Below, in pieces: positions 1-7,615 of a stretch of 64,000 nt of DNA. The notes below the pieces were generated by a model. It had not been told where the DNA came from. It saw nothing but the letters and a program-made list of their open reading frames with translations, and searched no databases. Each line of letters begins with the position of its first letter. Position 1 is the first letter of the stretch. This DNA is from Sphingomonas sp. ATCC 31555. GTDB lineage: Bacteria; Pseudomonadota; Alphaproteobacteria; Sphingomonadales; Sphingomonadaceae. The stretch is from the NCBI RefSeq assembly GCF_000282895.1, contig NZ_ALBQ01000014.1, forward strand, positions 1-64,000, given 5' to 3'. The position numbers and the translations under genes were made by a program.

Positions 1-49
1 ACTCGACCCGGTTCTCGCTGGCCCATTTCAGGATTGCCCGACTGGTAAA
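1..49 (-). pseudogene. IS3-family transposase (OrfB) fragment, truncated
   Basis: The reverse strand reads FTSRAILKWASENRVE without a stop. This is the well-known stretch after the second catalytic Asp in IS3-family OrfB integrases, which usually reads DNGTEFTSRAILKWA. The reading frame runs off the start of the window. On its upstream side the homology stops at about position 50: the expected DNG-T-E is absent and the sequence becomes acetamidase-like on the other strand. I therefore read it as a remnant left by a deletion or recombination event, not a complete element. No terminal inverted repeat can be seen because the rest lies outside the window. Confidence 0.55.
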
Positions 50-451
50 CGCGGCGCCCACGCACTCCGGGGCGACGGCGAGAGCGCACAATATGCTCTG
101 GAGACATCGATGGACGTGACAGTCACCGTCTATGTCATCAAAGGGCGCAGCGTGGCGATGCAGCGGGTGGAATCCCCGATCCAGATCATGGTGATTGGCC
201 AGGCTGGATCGCTCGACGAAGCGCTGAAGTCCGCTAGCACGGGCATGATCCAGTGGCTCCAGCAGGAGCACGGGTTGATGCTCTCGCAGGCGCCGCAGGT
301 GCTGGGCGTGGCGATGCGTTTCAGCGTGCCCAACCTCGCCGGGCGCAGCGGCGGCGCAGCGGCCAAGATCGACAAGGCGCTGTTGCCTGCCAGACGACAA
401 GCATTGCGGCAAAGCGTCTCCGTCCTTGTTCCCTCGCCGCTCCTGCCTTAA
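50..451 (+). pseudogene. Acetamidase/formamidase family protein, 3' part only
   Basis: The open frame reads GAHALRGDGE, then ALETSM, then VTVTVYVIKG, and later a segment with LGVAMRFSVPNLAGR. These match the C-terminal half of the FmdA/AmdA amidohydrolase family, where an HAxxGDGE motif precedes a beta-rich C-terminal region. The similarity begins well upstream of the first ATG (110), so that ATG is internal to the original protein. The 5' part is missing: the frame abuts the IS3 remnant at about position 50. About 130 residues remain of a family that normally has 300-450. The enzyme class hydrolyses short-chain amides to ammonia and the acid, but this copy cannot be functional. The last residues may also be altered. 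Confidence 0.6.
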
Positions 452-675
452 ATCATGCTGGTAGTGTGTTTGCCGGTCGCACCAGAAATGACTGTTTGCA
501 CATACCGGTGCGGGAGGCGCCTTAGCGTTCCAACCTGCCCCTGTTTGCGCTTCGAACCCGATTTACGAAAAGGGACTGGGGCCTGATCGGTGGGGCCCAA
601 TTTCTGCTGCACTGCGGTAAAAACTTGATTGGCAACCAGTTTTGAAAGTCGTTCGATTCCCGCTACCCACCGATC
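452..675. other. Non-coding stretch between acetamidase remnant and hemW
   Basis: No convincing protein gene lies here. The reverse-strand frame through it contains the string VAGIE, which is the usual artefact of translating a tRNA 3' end backwards. The right end holds the tRNA-like inverted repeat listed separately. I see no clear promoter for hemW; its start codon is at the edge of the inverted repeat. Confidence 0.5.
585..675 (+). repeat. Perfect 10-bp inverted repeat with tRNA-3'-end-like sequence
   Basis: GATCGGTGGG (585-594) is the exact reverse complement of CCCACCGATC (666-675). Just inside the right arm is GTTCGATTCCCGC, which looks like a T-arm loop and 3' T-stem. The 5' T-stem (AGTCG) does not pair with the 3' side, and no D arm or anticodon arm can be folded, so this is not a working tRNA. 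It could be a tRNA 3'-end duplication left by an integrative element, which would fit the transposase scar nearby, or an unrelated structured leader of hemW. Confidence 0.35.
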
Positions 676-1818
676 ATGACAGCCGCCGCCCCCCCGCTCG
701 CACTGTACGTGCATTGGCCGTTCTGCGTGTCCAAATGCCCCTATTGCGACTTCAACAGCCATGTCCGCGAAACGGTGGACCAGGCGCGGTGGCGCGATGC
801 GCTACTTACGGATCTCGCGCAGGAAGCCTCGCTGCTGCCGGGACGTCGCCTGGGATCGATCTTCTTCGGCGGCGGGACGCCCTCGCTGATGCCGCCCGAC
901 ACAGTCGCCGCGGTGATCGACGCGGCGGCGGCGGCCTGGCCGTTTGAGGATGGCATCGAGATCACGCTGGAAGCCAACCCCTCCTCTGTCGAGGCCGCCC
1001 GGTTCGCCGACATCGCTGCCGCTGGCGTGAACCGAGTGTCGTTGGGGCTACAGGCGCTCGACGAGGAGGCGCTGCGTTTCCTTGGCCGTGCGCACGGGGT
1101 CGACGAAGGTTTGGCGGCACTGGAAACCGCGCAGCATGCTTTCGCCCGCGTCAGCTTCGACCTGATCTATGCCCGGCCCGGCCAGTCGCTGGCGGAATGG
1201 GAGGCGGAATTGCGGCGGGCGCTCGGCTTCGGAACCGAGCATCTGTCGCTCTATCAGCTCACCATCGAGCCGGGCACGCGCTTCGCCACTCTGGCTGCCA
1301 AGGGTCAGCTGACGATCCCGGACGGCGACACGGCCGCCGACCTGTTCGAAGCGACCCGCGCGATCACCGCCGCGGCGGGATTGCCCGCCTATGAAATATC
1401 GAACCATGCCAAGCCCGGCGCAGAAAGCCGGCACAACCTCACGTACTGGCGCTACGGCGATTATGCCGGGGTCGGCCCGGGCGCGCATGGCCGGCGCCAG
1501 GGCCTGGCGACCCTGCGCCACAAAAAGCCGGAAAACTGGCTGGCCGCGCTCGATCGCAACGGCCATGGCATCGAGCGCGAAGACGCGTTGGCGCTCGAGG
1601 AGCGCGGCGTCGAAGCGCTGCTGATGGGGCTCAGGCTGGGCGAAGGCGTCGATCTCGAACGAATTGCCCAGCTCGCCGGCGGTGTCGCGCCGGTAGACGC
1701 GGGGGCCATGGATCGGCTGGTCCGGCGGGGCCTGGCGGCGCGGCAGGGCGCACGGCTTCGGATCACCGAAGCGGGCATGCCCGTCCTCGAAGCCATCCTG
1801 CGCGAACTGGTGATCTAA
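676..1818 (+). CDS. hemW: Radical SAM family heme chaperone HemW
   Basis: This is a 380-residue protein that fits the HemW (formerly 'HemN-like') family. The radical-SAM cysteine motif is seen as CVSKCPYC near residue 17-24, followed by the SAM-binding FFGGGTPS, the LEANP segment and the SLGLQALDEEALRFLGRAH stretch typical of HemW/HemN proteins. HemW is thought to bind heme and deliver it to respiratory enzymes. It lacks the coproporphyrinogen oxidase activity of true HemN, whose N-terminal extension is missing here. The ATG at 676 is chosen because the family signature begins a few residues later. A weak upstream context and an adjacent inverted repeat leave regulation unclear. The next gene is convergent. 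Confidence 0.93.
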   Translation: MTAAAPPLALYVHWPFCVSKCPYCDFNSHVRETVDQARWRDALLTDLAQEASLLPGRRLGSIFFGGGTPSLMPPDTVAAVIDAAAAAWPFEDGIEITLEANPSSVEAARFADIAAAGVNRVSLGLQALDEEALRFLGRAHGVDEGLAALETAQHAFARVSFDLIYARPGQSLAEWEAELRRALGFGTEHLSLYQLTIEPGTRFATLAAKGQLTIPDGDTAADLFEATRAITAAAGLPAYEISNHAKPGAESRHNLTYWRYGDYAGVGPGAHGRRQGLATLRHKKPENWLAALDRNGHGIEREDALALEERGVEALLMGLRLGEGVDLERIAQLAGGVAPVDAGAMDRLVRRGLAARQGARLRITEAGMPVLEAILRELVI

Positions 1819-1864
1819 GCGTCCGTCGGCACCGCATGACGGGCCGATACGAGCCCGCCCCGCT

Positions 1865-3061
1865 TCACTGCGCGCTCGCCGGTGCCGCCGATACGGTGAC
1901 GATCGTGCCGTCGCGCACTTCCTGCACTTCCAACGCGCGGGCGGCGATGCCGTCGCGGCCGAAGCGGAACGCGCCATCGACCCCGCCGAAATCGCGATCG
2001 GAAAGCTGCGCCGCGGGAAAATCGGTGCCGTTCTTCCAGTCGCGCGCGATCCGCACCGTCAGCAACACCGCATCATAGCCGAGCGCTGAAAGGCGATAGG
2101 GCGCGGCGCCGAAGCGGCTCCGGTACTTGGTTGCATATTGCCGGTATACCCCGTCGGGCACGCTGGCGAACCAGGATCCGTTGAGCACCGGGCGACTCGC
2201 GATCGCCGAATCGGTGTTCCACAACTCTGTGCCGAGCACCCGCGCCGCCTTGCCGTTGGCGGAGCGCCGAAGCACCGGCACCGCAACCGTCGCTGTGCCC
2301 GCACTGCCCGCGATCAGAATCGCCTGATAGGGAACACCCGCAAGCTTGGCGATCGCCTGGTTCATCGAACCCGGCCGCGCATCGTAATTCTGCATTGCCA
2401 GCACCTTGCCCCCGGCACTTTCCACCGCGCGCAGAAACGCCGTCGAGGCGCGTTGACCATAGACGCCGGAGGGGATCAGCCCGGCAAAATTGGTGATGCC
2501 GTTGCCCTTGGCATAGTCGACGACGCGCTCGATCGATTGCGTGGGCGAATAGCCGAGCAGATAGACGCCGCCACCCGCCGCGCTCGAATCGTTCGAGAAG
2601 CTGAGCACCGGCACCCGCGCTCTGCGCGCCGCGGGGGCCACGGCTCGGGCATCCTCTGCGAGCAGGGGGCCGAGGATCAGCTTGTTGCCCTCGGCGATGG
2701 CGCGTTCGGCCGCCGCCTGGGCTCCGCCGGGTCCGGCGGTGTCGTAGCTGGTTATGCGGATCGCATCGGTGTTCGTATCGAGTATCGCCAGCTGCGTCGC
2801 GTTCTGCAGCGATCTGCCGAGGCCGGCATTGTTGCCGCTGAGCGGCACCAGCAGCGCCACGCGGTGGCGAGCGACATCCTGCGGCAGCCCAGGCGCGATC
2901 GGCGTCGGGCGTTCGGCCGGACGCTCCGCCGGTGCCGTCGTTACCGGCGGCGGACCGCCGCGCGGCGCCACGCACGCGCTGGCCAGCAGGGCAAGACCGG
3001 CAACGGCCCAACGAAAAGGAGCGAAGCGCCCCGGTTGCGATCTGCCGCTACCCTCTGCCAT
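1865..3061 (-). CDS. Penicillin-binding protein activator, LpoA-like lipoprotein
   Basis: The product is 398 residues from the ATG at 3061; an in-frame start further upstream (3166) would overlap rsmI and give an unlikely basic N-terminus. The N-terminus has a signal peptide ending in LLASAC, with a candidate lipid-attached Cys at about residue 30. The rest looks like a periplasmic-binding-protein type I fold (VALLVPLSGNNAGLGRSLQ, later LILGPLLAEDARAV and GVYLLGYSPT), as in the C-terminal domain of LpoA. In Escherichia coli LpoA activates the peptidoglycan synthase PBP1a. Gene context supports this: rsmI, yraM(lpoA) and yraN are neighbours there too. The tetratricopeptide N-terminal domain of E. 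coli LpoA is absent. The gene is divergent from rsmI with only 11 bp between start codons, so the two promoters must overlap coding DNA or each other. Confidence 0.8.
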   Translation of the reverse strand: MAEGSGRSQPGRFAPFRWAVAGLALLASACVAPRGGPPPVTTAPAERPAERPTPIAPGLPQDVARHRVALLVPLSGNNAGLGRSLQNATQLAILDTNTDAIRITSYDTAGPGGAQAAAERAIAEGNKLILGPLLAEDARAVAPAARRARVPVLSFSNDSSAAGGGVYLLGYSPTQSIERVVDYAKGNGITNFAGLIPSGVYGQRASTAFLRAVESAGGKVLAMQNYDARPGSMNQAIAKLAGVPYQAILIAGSAGTATVAVPVLRRSANGKAARVLGTELWNTDSAIASRPVLNGSWFASVPDGVYRQYATKYRSRFGAAPYRLSALGYDAVLLTVRIARDWKNGTDFPAAQLSDRDFGGVDGAFRFGRDGIAARALEVQEVRDGTIVTVSAAPASAQ

Positions 3062-3072
3062 GACACTCCCCG

Positions 3073-3906
3073 ATGGAAAACACGCTTGCGCCCGGCCTCT
3101 ATATCGTCGCCACCCCGATCGGCAATCTCGGTGACCTGTCGCCGCGCGCCAGCATGATACTCTCACAAGCCGATGTGGTTGCAGTGGAAGACAGCCGTGT
3201 GACCGCCGGGTTGCTCCGCCACATCGGCGTGAAGCGGCCGATGCAACCCTATCACGATCATAATGCCGACGCGGTTCGCCCCGGCCTGATCGCGCGGATG
3301 GCGAGCGAGGCGGTGGCGCTGGTGTCCGATGCGGGCACGCCGCTGATCTCCGATCCGGGCTATAAGCTGGTGCGGGACGCGCGCGAGGCGGGCCACACCG
3401 TGGTGACCATCCCCGGCCCCTGCGCCGCGATCGCCGCCCTCACCCTAGCGGGGCTGCCCACCGATCGCTTCTTCTTCCTCGGCTTCCTGCCGAGCAAGGC
3501 GCATGCGCGGGCGGAAGCCATCGCGGAAGTGGCGGCGATCAAGGCGACACTGGTGCTGTACGAATCGGGCCCGCGCCTCTCCGCCTGCCTGGCCGCGCTT
3601 GCCGAGGGTTTGGGCGACCGCGACGCAGGGGTGGCGCGCGAGATCACCAAGAAGTTCGAGGAGTGCGTCACCGGCACGCTCACCACTCTCGCCGCCCGTT
3701 ATGCCGAAGCGCCGCCCAGGGGCGAGATCGTCATCATCGTGGGCCCTCCGGGCGAGGCGCCGCCCGCCACCGAGGAGGATGCCGAAGCCGCGCTCGTAGA
3801 GGCGCTCACCCGCCTGCCCGCGTCCAAAGCGGCGGGGGAGGTCGCCAGGAAGCTGGGGCTCGATCGCAAAGCGCTTTATGCCCGCGCGATGGAATTGAAG
3901 GCGTGA
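3073..3906 (+). CDS. rsmI: 16S rRNA (cytidine(1402)-2'-O)-methyltransferase RsmI
   Basis: A 277-residue tetrapyrrole-methylase-fold enzyme. The start LYIVATPIGNLGDLSPRA, the VAVEDSRVTAGLL segment, the SDAGTPLISDPG motif and the IPGPCAAIAAL motif are diagnostic of RsmI (YraL). It 2'-O-methylates C1402 of 16S rRNA in the decoding centre, using SAM. It overlaps the next gene, yraN, by four bases (GTGA), which implies translational coupling. The divergent neighbour is the LpoA-like lipoprotein. Confidence 0.95.
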   Translation: MENTLAPGLYIVATPIGNLGDLSPRASMILSQADVVAVEDSRVTAGLLRHIGVKRPMQPYHDHNADAVRPGLIARMASEAVALVSDAGTPLISDPGYKLVRDAREAGHTVVTIPGPCAAIAALTLAGLPTDRFFFLGFLPSKAHARAEAIAEVAAIKATLVLYESGPRLSACLAALAEGLGDRDAGVAREITKKFEECVTGTLTTLAARYAEAPPRGEIVIIVGPPGEAPPATEEDAEAALVEALTRLPASKAAGEVARKLGLDRKALYARAMELKA

Positions 3907-4256
3907 GGGACCGCCGCGCCGCCGAGGTCCGCGGTCGCGAGGGCGAGCGCCGCGCCGCCTGGTGGCTGTGGCTGCGGGGCTGGCGCATCCTGGACCAGCG
4001 TGTGCGCACCCCCGCCGGCGAAGTCGACATCGTCGCGCGGCGCGGCAACCTTGTCGCCTTTGTAGAGGTGAAGACGCGCAAATCTGCCGCCGAACTCGAT
4101 TACGCCATCGACGAACACCGCCTGTCGCGCGTCGCCGCCGCCGCCGAACTGCTGATGCCGCGCTATGCCGGGCCGGGCGACGATATTCGTGTCGACGTGA
4201 TCCTCATTGCCCCGCGCACGCTGCCTCGCCATATCGAGAACGCCTGGATGGGGTGA
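3903..4256 (+). CDS. YraN family protein (UPF0102 endonuclease-like)
   Basis: A 117-residue protein starting at a GTG inside the rsmI stop codon. It shows the UPF0102 pattern: GREGERRAAWWLWLRGWRILDQRVRTPAGEVDIVARRG followed by VAFVEVKTRK. The E-V-D ... E-V-K spacing is the PD-(D/E)XK nuclease-like core. The function in bacteria is not established; members are thought to be nucleases linked to DNA processing. A forward frame with earlier starts exists but would overlap rsmI by over 200 bases, so the coupled GTG is preferred. A palindrome follows directly at its stop codon. Confidence 0.9.
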   Translation: MRDRRAAEVRGREGERRAAWWLWLRGWRILDQRVRTPAGEVDIVARRGNLVAFVEVKTRKSAAELDYAIDEHRLSRVAAAAELLMPRYAGPGDDIRVDVILIAPRTLPRHIENAWMG

Positions 4257-4275
4257 CTTATTCAGCTAAGTCACC
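4252..4275. promoter_or_regulatory. 9-bp inverted repeat between yraN and gshB
   Basis: GGTGACTTA (4252-4260) and TAAGTCACC (4267-4275) are perfect reverse complements around a 6-base spacer (TTCAGC). The left arm includes the yraN stop codon and the right arm lies 25 bases before the gshB start. There is no T-run after it, so an intrinsic terminator is unlikely. An operator for a dimeric regulator or an mRNA hairpin is possible. Confidence 0.45.
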
Positions 4276-4300
4276 TATAGCATCCCCTCAAGGAGGCCCA

Positions 4301-5257
4301 ATGTCGCTCACCGTCGCCGTGCAGATGGACCCGCTCGATTCGATCAACATCGCCGGCGATTCGAGCTTCGCGCTGATGCTTGCCGGCCAGGCGCGCGGCC
4401 ACCGGCTGTTCCATTACGCCCCGGAGGATCTGAACTACCGCGACGGCCGCGTCTGGACCAAGGCGCATCCGGTGACCGTGCGGCGCGTCGATGGCGACCA
4501 TTTCCGCTTCGGCGATCCGGTGAAGCTCGATTTGGGCAACGAGGCTGATGTGGTGCTGATGCGCCAGGATCCGCCCTTCGACCTGGGCTACATCACCGCG
4601 ACGCACCTGCTGGAGCGCATTTCGGACCGTACGCTGGTGGTGAACGATCCCGCGCACGTCCGCAACGCGCCGGAAAAGGTGTGGGTGCTCGATTTCGCGC
4701 AGTTCATGCCGCCGACGCTCGTCACCCGCTCGGTCGAAGAAGCGCGCGCATTCCTGGCCGAGCATGGCGAGATCGTCGTGAAGCCGCTGCACGGCAATGG
4801 CGGCAAGGCGATCTTCAAGATCGGCCGCGACGGCGCCAACCTCTCGTCGCTGATCGAGGTGTTCAATACGGCCTATCGCGAGCCGCACATGGTGCAGGCC
4901 TTCCTTCCCGACATCGTCAAGGGCGACAAGCGCATCGTGCTGGTTGACGGCGAGGTCGCCGGAGCGATCAACCGGCTGCCGGGCGAAGGCGAGATCCGCT
5001 CCAACCTGGCCGTCGGCGGATCGGCCGCGAAGACCGAGCTTACCGACCGGGAGAAGGAAATCTGCGCCGTGCTGGGGCCGGAACTGAAGCGCCGCGGGCT
5101 CCTTTTCGTCGGCATCGACGTTATCGGGGGGCAATGGCTGACCGAAATCAACGTCACTTCGCCCACGGGCATCGTCGCGATCGACCGGTTCAACGGCACC
5201 GACACGGCGGGTATGATCTGGGACGCGATCGAACATCGCGTCGCGGGGCGCGGCTGA
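4301..5257 (+). CDS. gshB: Glutathione synthase
   Basis: A 318-residue ATP-grasp enzyme that joins gamma-glutamylcysteine and glycine. The N-terminal domain begins SLTVAVQMDPLDSINIAGDSSFALM; the family hallmarks VLMRQDPPFDLGYI, VNDPAHVRNAPEK, VVKPLHGNGGKAIF (ATP-grasp loop) and the C-terminal VGIDVIGGQWLTEINVTSPTGI are all present. The start at 4301 is fixed by a strong AAGGAGG Shine-Dalgarno at 4290-4296 and by the conserved N-terminus. A forward frame open further upstream is a shadow of yraN. It follows yraN with a 44-bp gap that contains the palindrome described separately. The position next to rsmI/yraN is a common proteobacterial order. Confidence 0.96.
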   Translation: MSLTVAVQMDPLDSINIAGDSSFALMLAGQARGHRLFHYAPEDLNYRDGRVWTKAHPVTVRRVDGDHFRFGDPVKLDLGNEADVVLMRQDPPFDLGYITATHLLERISDRTLVVNDPAHVRNAPEKVWVLDFAQFMPPTLVTRSVEEARAFLAEHGEIVVKPLHGNGGKAIFKIGRDGANLSSLIEVFNTAYREPHMVQAFLPDIVKGDKRIVLVDGEVAGAINRLPGEGEIRSNLAVGGSAAKTELTDREKEICAVLGPELKRRGLLFVGIDVIGGQWLTEINVTSPTGIVAIDRFNGTDTAGMIWDAIEHRVAGRG

Positions 5258-5272
5258 GCGGCGCCTGACGCG

Positions 5273-5863
5273 ATGGGAGCCATGCTCGCCTGGGGCTATT
5301 GGGGCATTTTCCTGCTGATGATGCTCGAAAACGTGATCCCGCCAGTGCCGTCCGAAGCAATCATGGGCATCGCCGGTATCGGTGCGGCACGTGGTAGGTT
5401 CGATCCGGCGTTGCTGGTGCTGGTCGGCACGCTCGGCACCGTCATCGGCAACCTGTTCTGGTGGGAGATCGGACGGCGGCTCGGCTATGAGCGGCTGCAG
5501 CCGTTCGTGGCGCGCTGGGGCCGCTGGCTCACCGTGGAATGGCACGATGTCGAGCGGTTCAAGGGCTATTTCGATCGCTGGGGCGGCCCGACCATCTTCG
5601 TATTCCGCTTCATGCCGTTCGGTCGCACGATCATCTCGCTACCGGCCGGGCTGATGCGCATGCCCTTTTGGCGGTTTTGCGCCTATACTGCGGCGGGCAG
5701 CGCGATCTGGAACGCGGCGCTGGTCGGCGTGGGCTACGGGCTCGGCCATGCGGTCGAGGAAATCGACCGGTTCGTCACCCCTGCGATCCTGATCTGCGTC
5801 GGCGCGATGCTTGTATTCTATGTCTGGCGGGTGCTTACCTGGAAGCCTCGGGAAACCGCCTGA
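5273..5863 (+). CDS. DedA family membrane protein
   Basis: A 196-residue integral membrane protein of the DedA/SNARE-associated (VTT) family. The N-terminal MLENVIPPVPSEAIM and the later FRFMPFGRTIISLPAGLMRMPFWRF segment, with its conserved R and G residues, are typical. Several hydrophobic helices are visible, including two near the C-terminus. DedA proteins are linked to lipid-carrier recycling (undecaprenyl phosphate, phosphatidylethanolamine), proton-motive force and cell-envelope integrity; the substrate of this member is unknown. It starts 15 bp after gshB and so may be co-transcribed. Its 3' end meets xerC convergently with 3 bp between them. Confidence 0.88.
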   Translation: MGAMLAWGYWGIFLLMMLENVIPPVPSEAIMGIAGIGAARGRFDPALLVLVGTLGTVIGNLFWWEIGRRLGYERLQPFVARWGRWLTVEWHDVERFKGYFDRWGGPTIFVFRFMPFGRTIISLPAGLMRMPFWRFCAYTAAGSAIWNAALVGVGYGLGHAVEEIDRFVTPAILICVGAMLVFYVWRVLTWKPRETA

Positions 5864-5866
5864 TCG

Positions 5867-6760
5867 TCATGCCCGCGGATGGGCAGCGCGATACACGTCG
5901 AGAATGTGCGCGGCGTCGACTTCGGTGTAGACCTGGGTCGAGCTGAGGCTGGCATGGCCGAGCAGTTCCTGCAGCGCGCGCAGATCGGCACCGCGCCCCA
6001 ACAAGTGCGTGGCGAAGCTGTGGCGCAGGGCATGCGGCGTGGTACGGTCCGAAAGCCCCAGGCTGGTCCGCGCCGACCGAACCGCCTTGCGGATCGCGCC
6101 AGGCGGCAACTGCCCGCCCTTGGCGCCGCGGAACAGCGGCAAATCGCGCGCGGTGCCCCAGGGACAGACGGCGACATAGGCCTCGATCGCCGCGCGCACC
6201 TGCGGTAGCAGCGGCACGTCGCGGGTCTTGTCGCGCTTGCCGGTTACGCGCAGCGTCGTGCCCAGCGGCAGCACCGCGCCGGTGAGCGCCACCGCCTCGC
6301 CGATACGCAGGCCGGCGCCGTAGAGGAGCAGCAACACCGCCCAATCGCGCGCCGCGATCCACGGCTCGCTTGCTTCGTCCGATGCCCATTCGGCAAGCGC
6401 CACCGCTTCGTGCGGGGCGATCGGGCGCGGCAATCCCTTCTTGATCCGGGGGCCCCGCACCCTTGGCATCTGCACATCGTCGCCGCCGGCAAACTTCAGA
6501 AAGGCGCGCACCGCGGAAAGCTCCCGCGCGGCGGAAGTGTTGGAAAGGCCCTCCTCGCGCCGACGCGCCAGATAGGCGCGGAGATCGGCAGCGCCGACCT
6601 TGCCGAGCGCATCCGGTGCGATTGGGCCGCCCCAATGGTCCTGCAGGAAGGCCAGCAGCCGGATCGCAGTTGCTTCATAGGCGCGGATGGTGTGGATCGA
6701 ACGCCGGCGGTCGCGGCCCAGATGCTCGGCGAAGCGGCGCGGGAGGGGGAGCTCGGTCAT
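5867..6760 (-). CDS. xerC: Tyrosine recombinase XerC
   Basis: A 297-residue tyrosine recombinase. The N-terminal SAM-like core-binding domain covers HTIRAYEATAIRLLAFLQ. Catalytic residues are visible: Arg in LYGAGLRIGEA, Lys in TGKRDKTRDVPLL, HALRHSFATHLL with the HxxR pair, His in LLGHASLSSTQVYT and the nucleophile Tyr in that same stretch. With XerD it resolves chromosome dimers at dif. XerC rather than XerD is favoured by the LYGAGLRIGEA and SSTQVYTEVD segments, though the two are close. The start at 6760 (MTELPLP) is preferred over an ATG 22 codons upstream because the family N-terminus is short. The gene is next to repeats, but its codon use matches neighbours and it appears to be chromosomal. 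Confidence 0.9.
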   Translation of the reverse strand: MTELPLPRRFAEHLGRDRRRSIHTIRAYEATAIRLLAFLQDHWGGPIAPDALGKVGAADLRAYLARRREEGLSNTSAARELSAVRAFLKFAGGDDVQMPRVRGPRIKKGLPRPIAPHEAVALAEWASDEASEPWIAARDWAVLLLLYGAGLRIGEAVALTGAVLPLGTTLRVTGKRDKTRDVPLLPQVRAAIEAYVAVCPWGTARDLPLFRGAKGGQLPPGAIRKAVRSARTSLGLSDRTTPHALRHSFATHLLGRGADLRALQELLGHASLSSTQVYTEVDAAHILDVYRAAHPRA

Positions 6761-6807
6761 GGCAGCAACCCGTCCATGGAGAGCGCTCTGCCATCGCCAC
6801 CTGCGCT

Positions 6808-6911
6808 CCCCTCCCGCAAACGGCAAAGGTTGCTGGAGGGGAAGGAGCCGACCCGTGGCATATCTGTCTCCACGTCAGTCCTCCCCGAACCCCTCCCGCG
6901 AGCGGGAGGGG
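6808..6911. repeat. GC-rich palindromic repeat pair (REP-like)
   Basis: Two inverted repeats sit in the 166-bp gap between xerC and the transaldolase. The right one is a perfect 10-bp palindrome, CCCCTCCCGC (6890-6899), loop GA, GCGGGAGGGG (6902-6911). The left one has arms CCCCTCC (6808-6814) and GGAGGGG (6835-6841). The same CCCCTCC/GGAGGGG theme recurs at 23445-23567 and 44520-44609, so this is a dispersed intergenic repeat. It lies between two reverse-strand genes and lacks a T-run, so it is not a classical terminator. Confidence 0.6.
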
Positions 6912-6926
6912 AACATGAAACGCTGG

Positions 6927-7580
6927 TCAGGCGATCGTCTGGCCGGTCTTGGCCCAATCGGCCATGAACGCTTCGATGCCCTTGTCGGTCAGCGGGTGCT
7001 TGACGAGCTGCTTGATCACCGCCGGCGGCGCGGTCATCACATCGGCGCCGATCTTTGCGGCCTGCAGCACGTGGACCGGATGGCGCACGCTGGCGACGAG
7101 GATTTCGGTGGCGAAATCATAATTGTCGTAGATCAGGCGGATATCTTCGATCAGATCCATGCCGTCGAAGCCGATATCGTCATGCCGGCCGACAAAGGGC
7201 GAGATGAAGGTCGCGCCGGCCTTCGCGGCGAGCAGCGCCTGGTTGGCCGAGAAGCAGAGCGTGACGTTGACCATGGTGCCGTCGTCGCTCAGCGACTTGC
7301 ACGCCTTGAGGCCGTCAATCGTCAGCGGCAGCTTTACCGCAACATTATCGGCGATCTTCCGCACGATCTCTGCCTCGCGCATCATGCCCGCATAGTCGAG
7401 CGCGACCACTTCGGCCGAAACCGGGCCTTCGACAATGCCGCAGATCTCCGCCACCACTTCCAGGAAGTTGCGGCCGGACTTGGCGATCAGCGACGGGTTG
7501 GTGGTGACGCCGTCAAGCAGACCGGCATCCGCCAGGTCGCGAATGTCATCGATGATGGCGGTGTCGGCAAAGAACTTCAT
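6927..7580 (-). CDS. Fructose-6-phosphate aldolase/transaldolase (small subfamily)
   Basis: A 217-residue TalC/FSA/MipB-type transaldolase. The N-terminus [16 protein letters not shown], the [11 protein letters not shown] motif, the catalytic lysine in [13 protein letters not shown], the [28 protein letters not shown] stretch and the [11 protein letters not shown] motif are all diagnostic. The enzyme is a cytoplasmic TIM-barrel that moves dihydroxyacetone units between sugar phosphates in the non-oxidative pentose phosphate pathway. Size (about 215 residues) separates it from the longer classical transaldolases. Many proteins of this type are annotated 'fsa', but sequence alone does not say whether aldol cleavage or transaldolase activity dominates. 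Confidence 0.92.
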   Translation of the reverse strand: MKFFADTAIIDDIRDLADAGLLDGVTTNPSLIAKSGRNFLEVVAEICGIVEGPVSAEVVALDYAGMMREAEIVRKIADNVAVKLPLTIDGLKACKSLSDDGTMVNVTLCFSANQALLAAKAGATFISPFVGRHDDIGFDGMDLIEDIRLIYDNYDFATEILVASVRHPVHVLQAAKIGADVMTAPPAVIKQLVKHPLTDKGIEAFMADWAKTGQTIA

Positions 7581-7615
7581 GGGGTGGAACCTTCTGATGG
7601 CACGATCGCGCCCGC

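Noticed and set aside
585..675. A functional tRNA or tmRNA gene
   Set aside because: The 5' T-stem does not pair and neither a D nor an anticodon arm can be drawn, so only a tRNA-like remnant is claimed.
448..762. Reverse-strand 104-codon frame over the start of hemW and the gap
   Set aside because: It contains VAGIE, which arises from backward translation of tRNA-like DNA, and it overlaps the hemW start.
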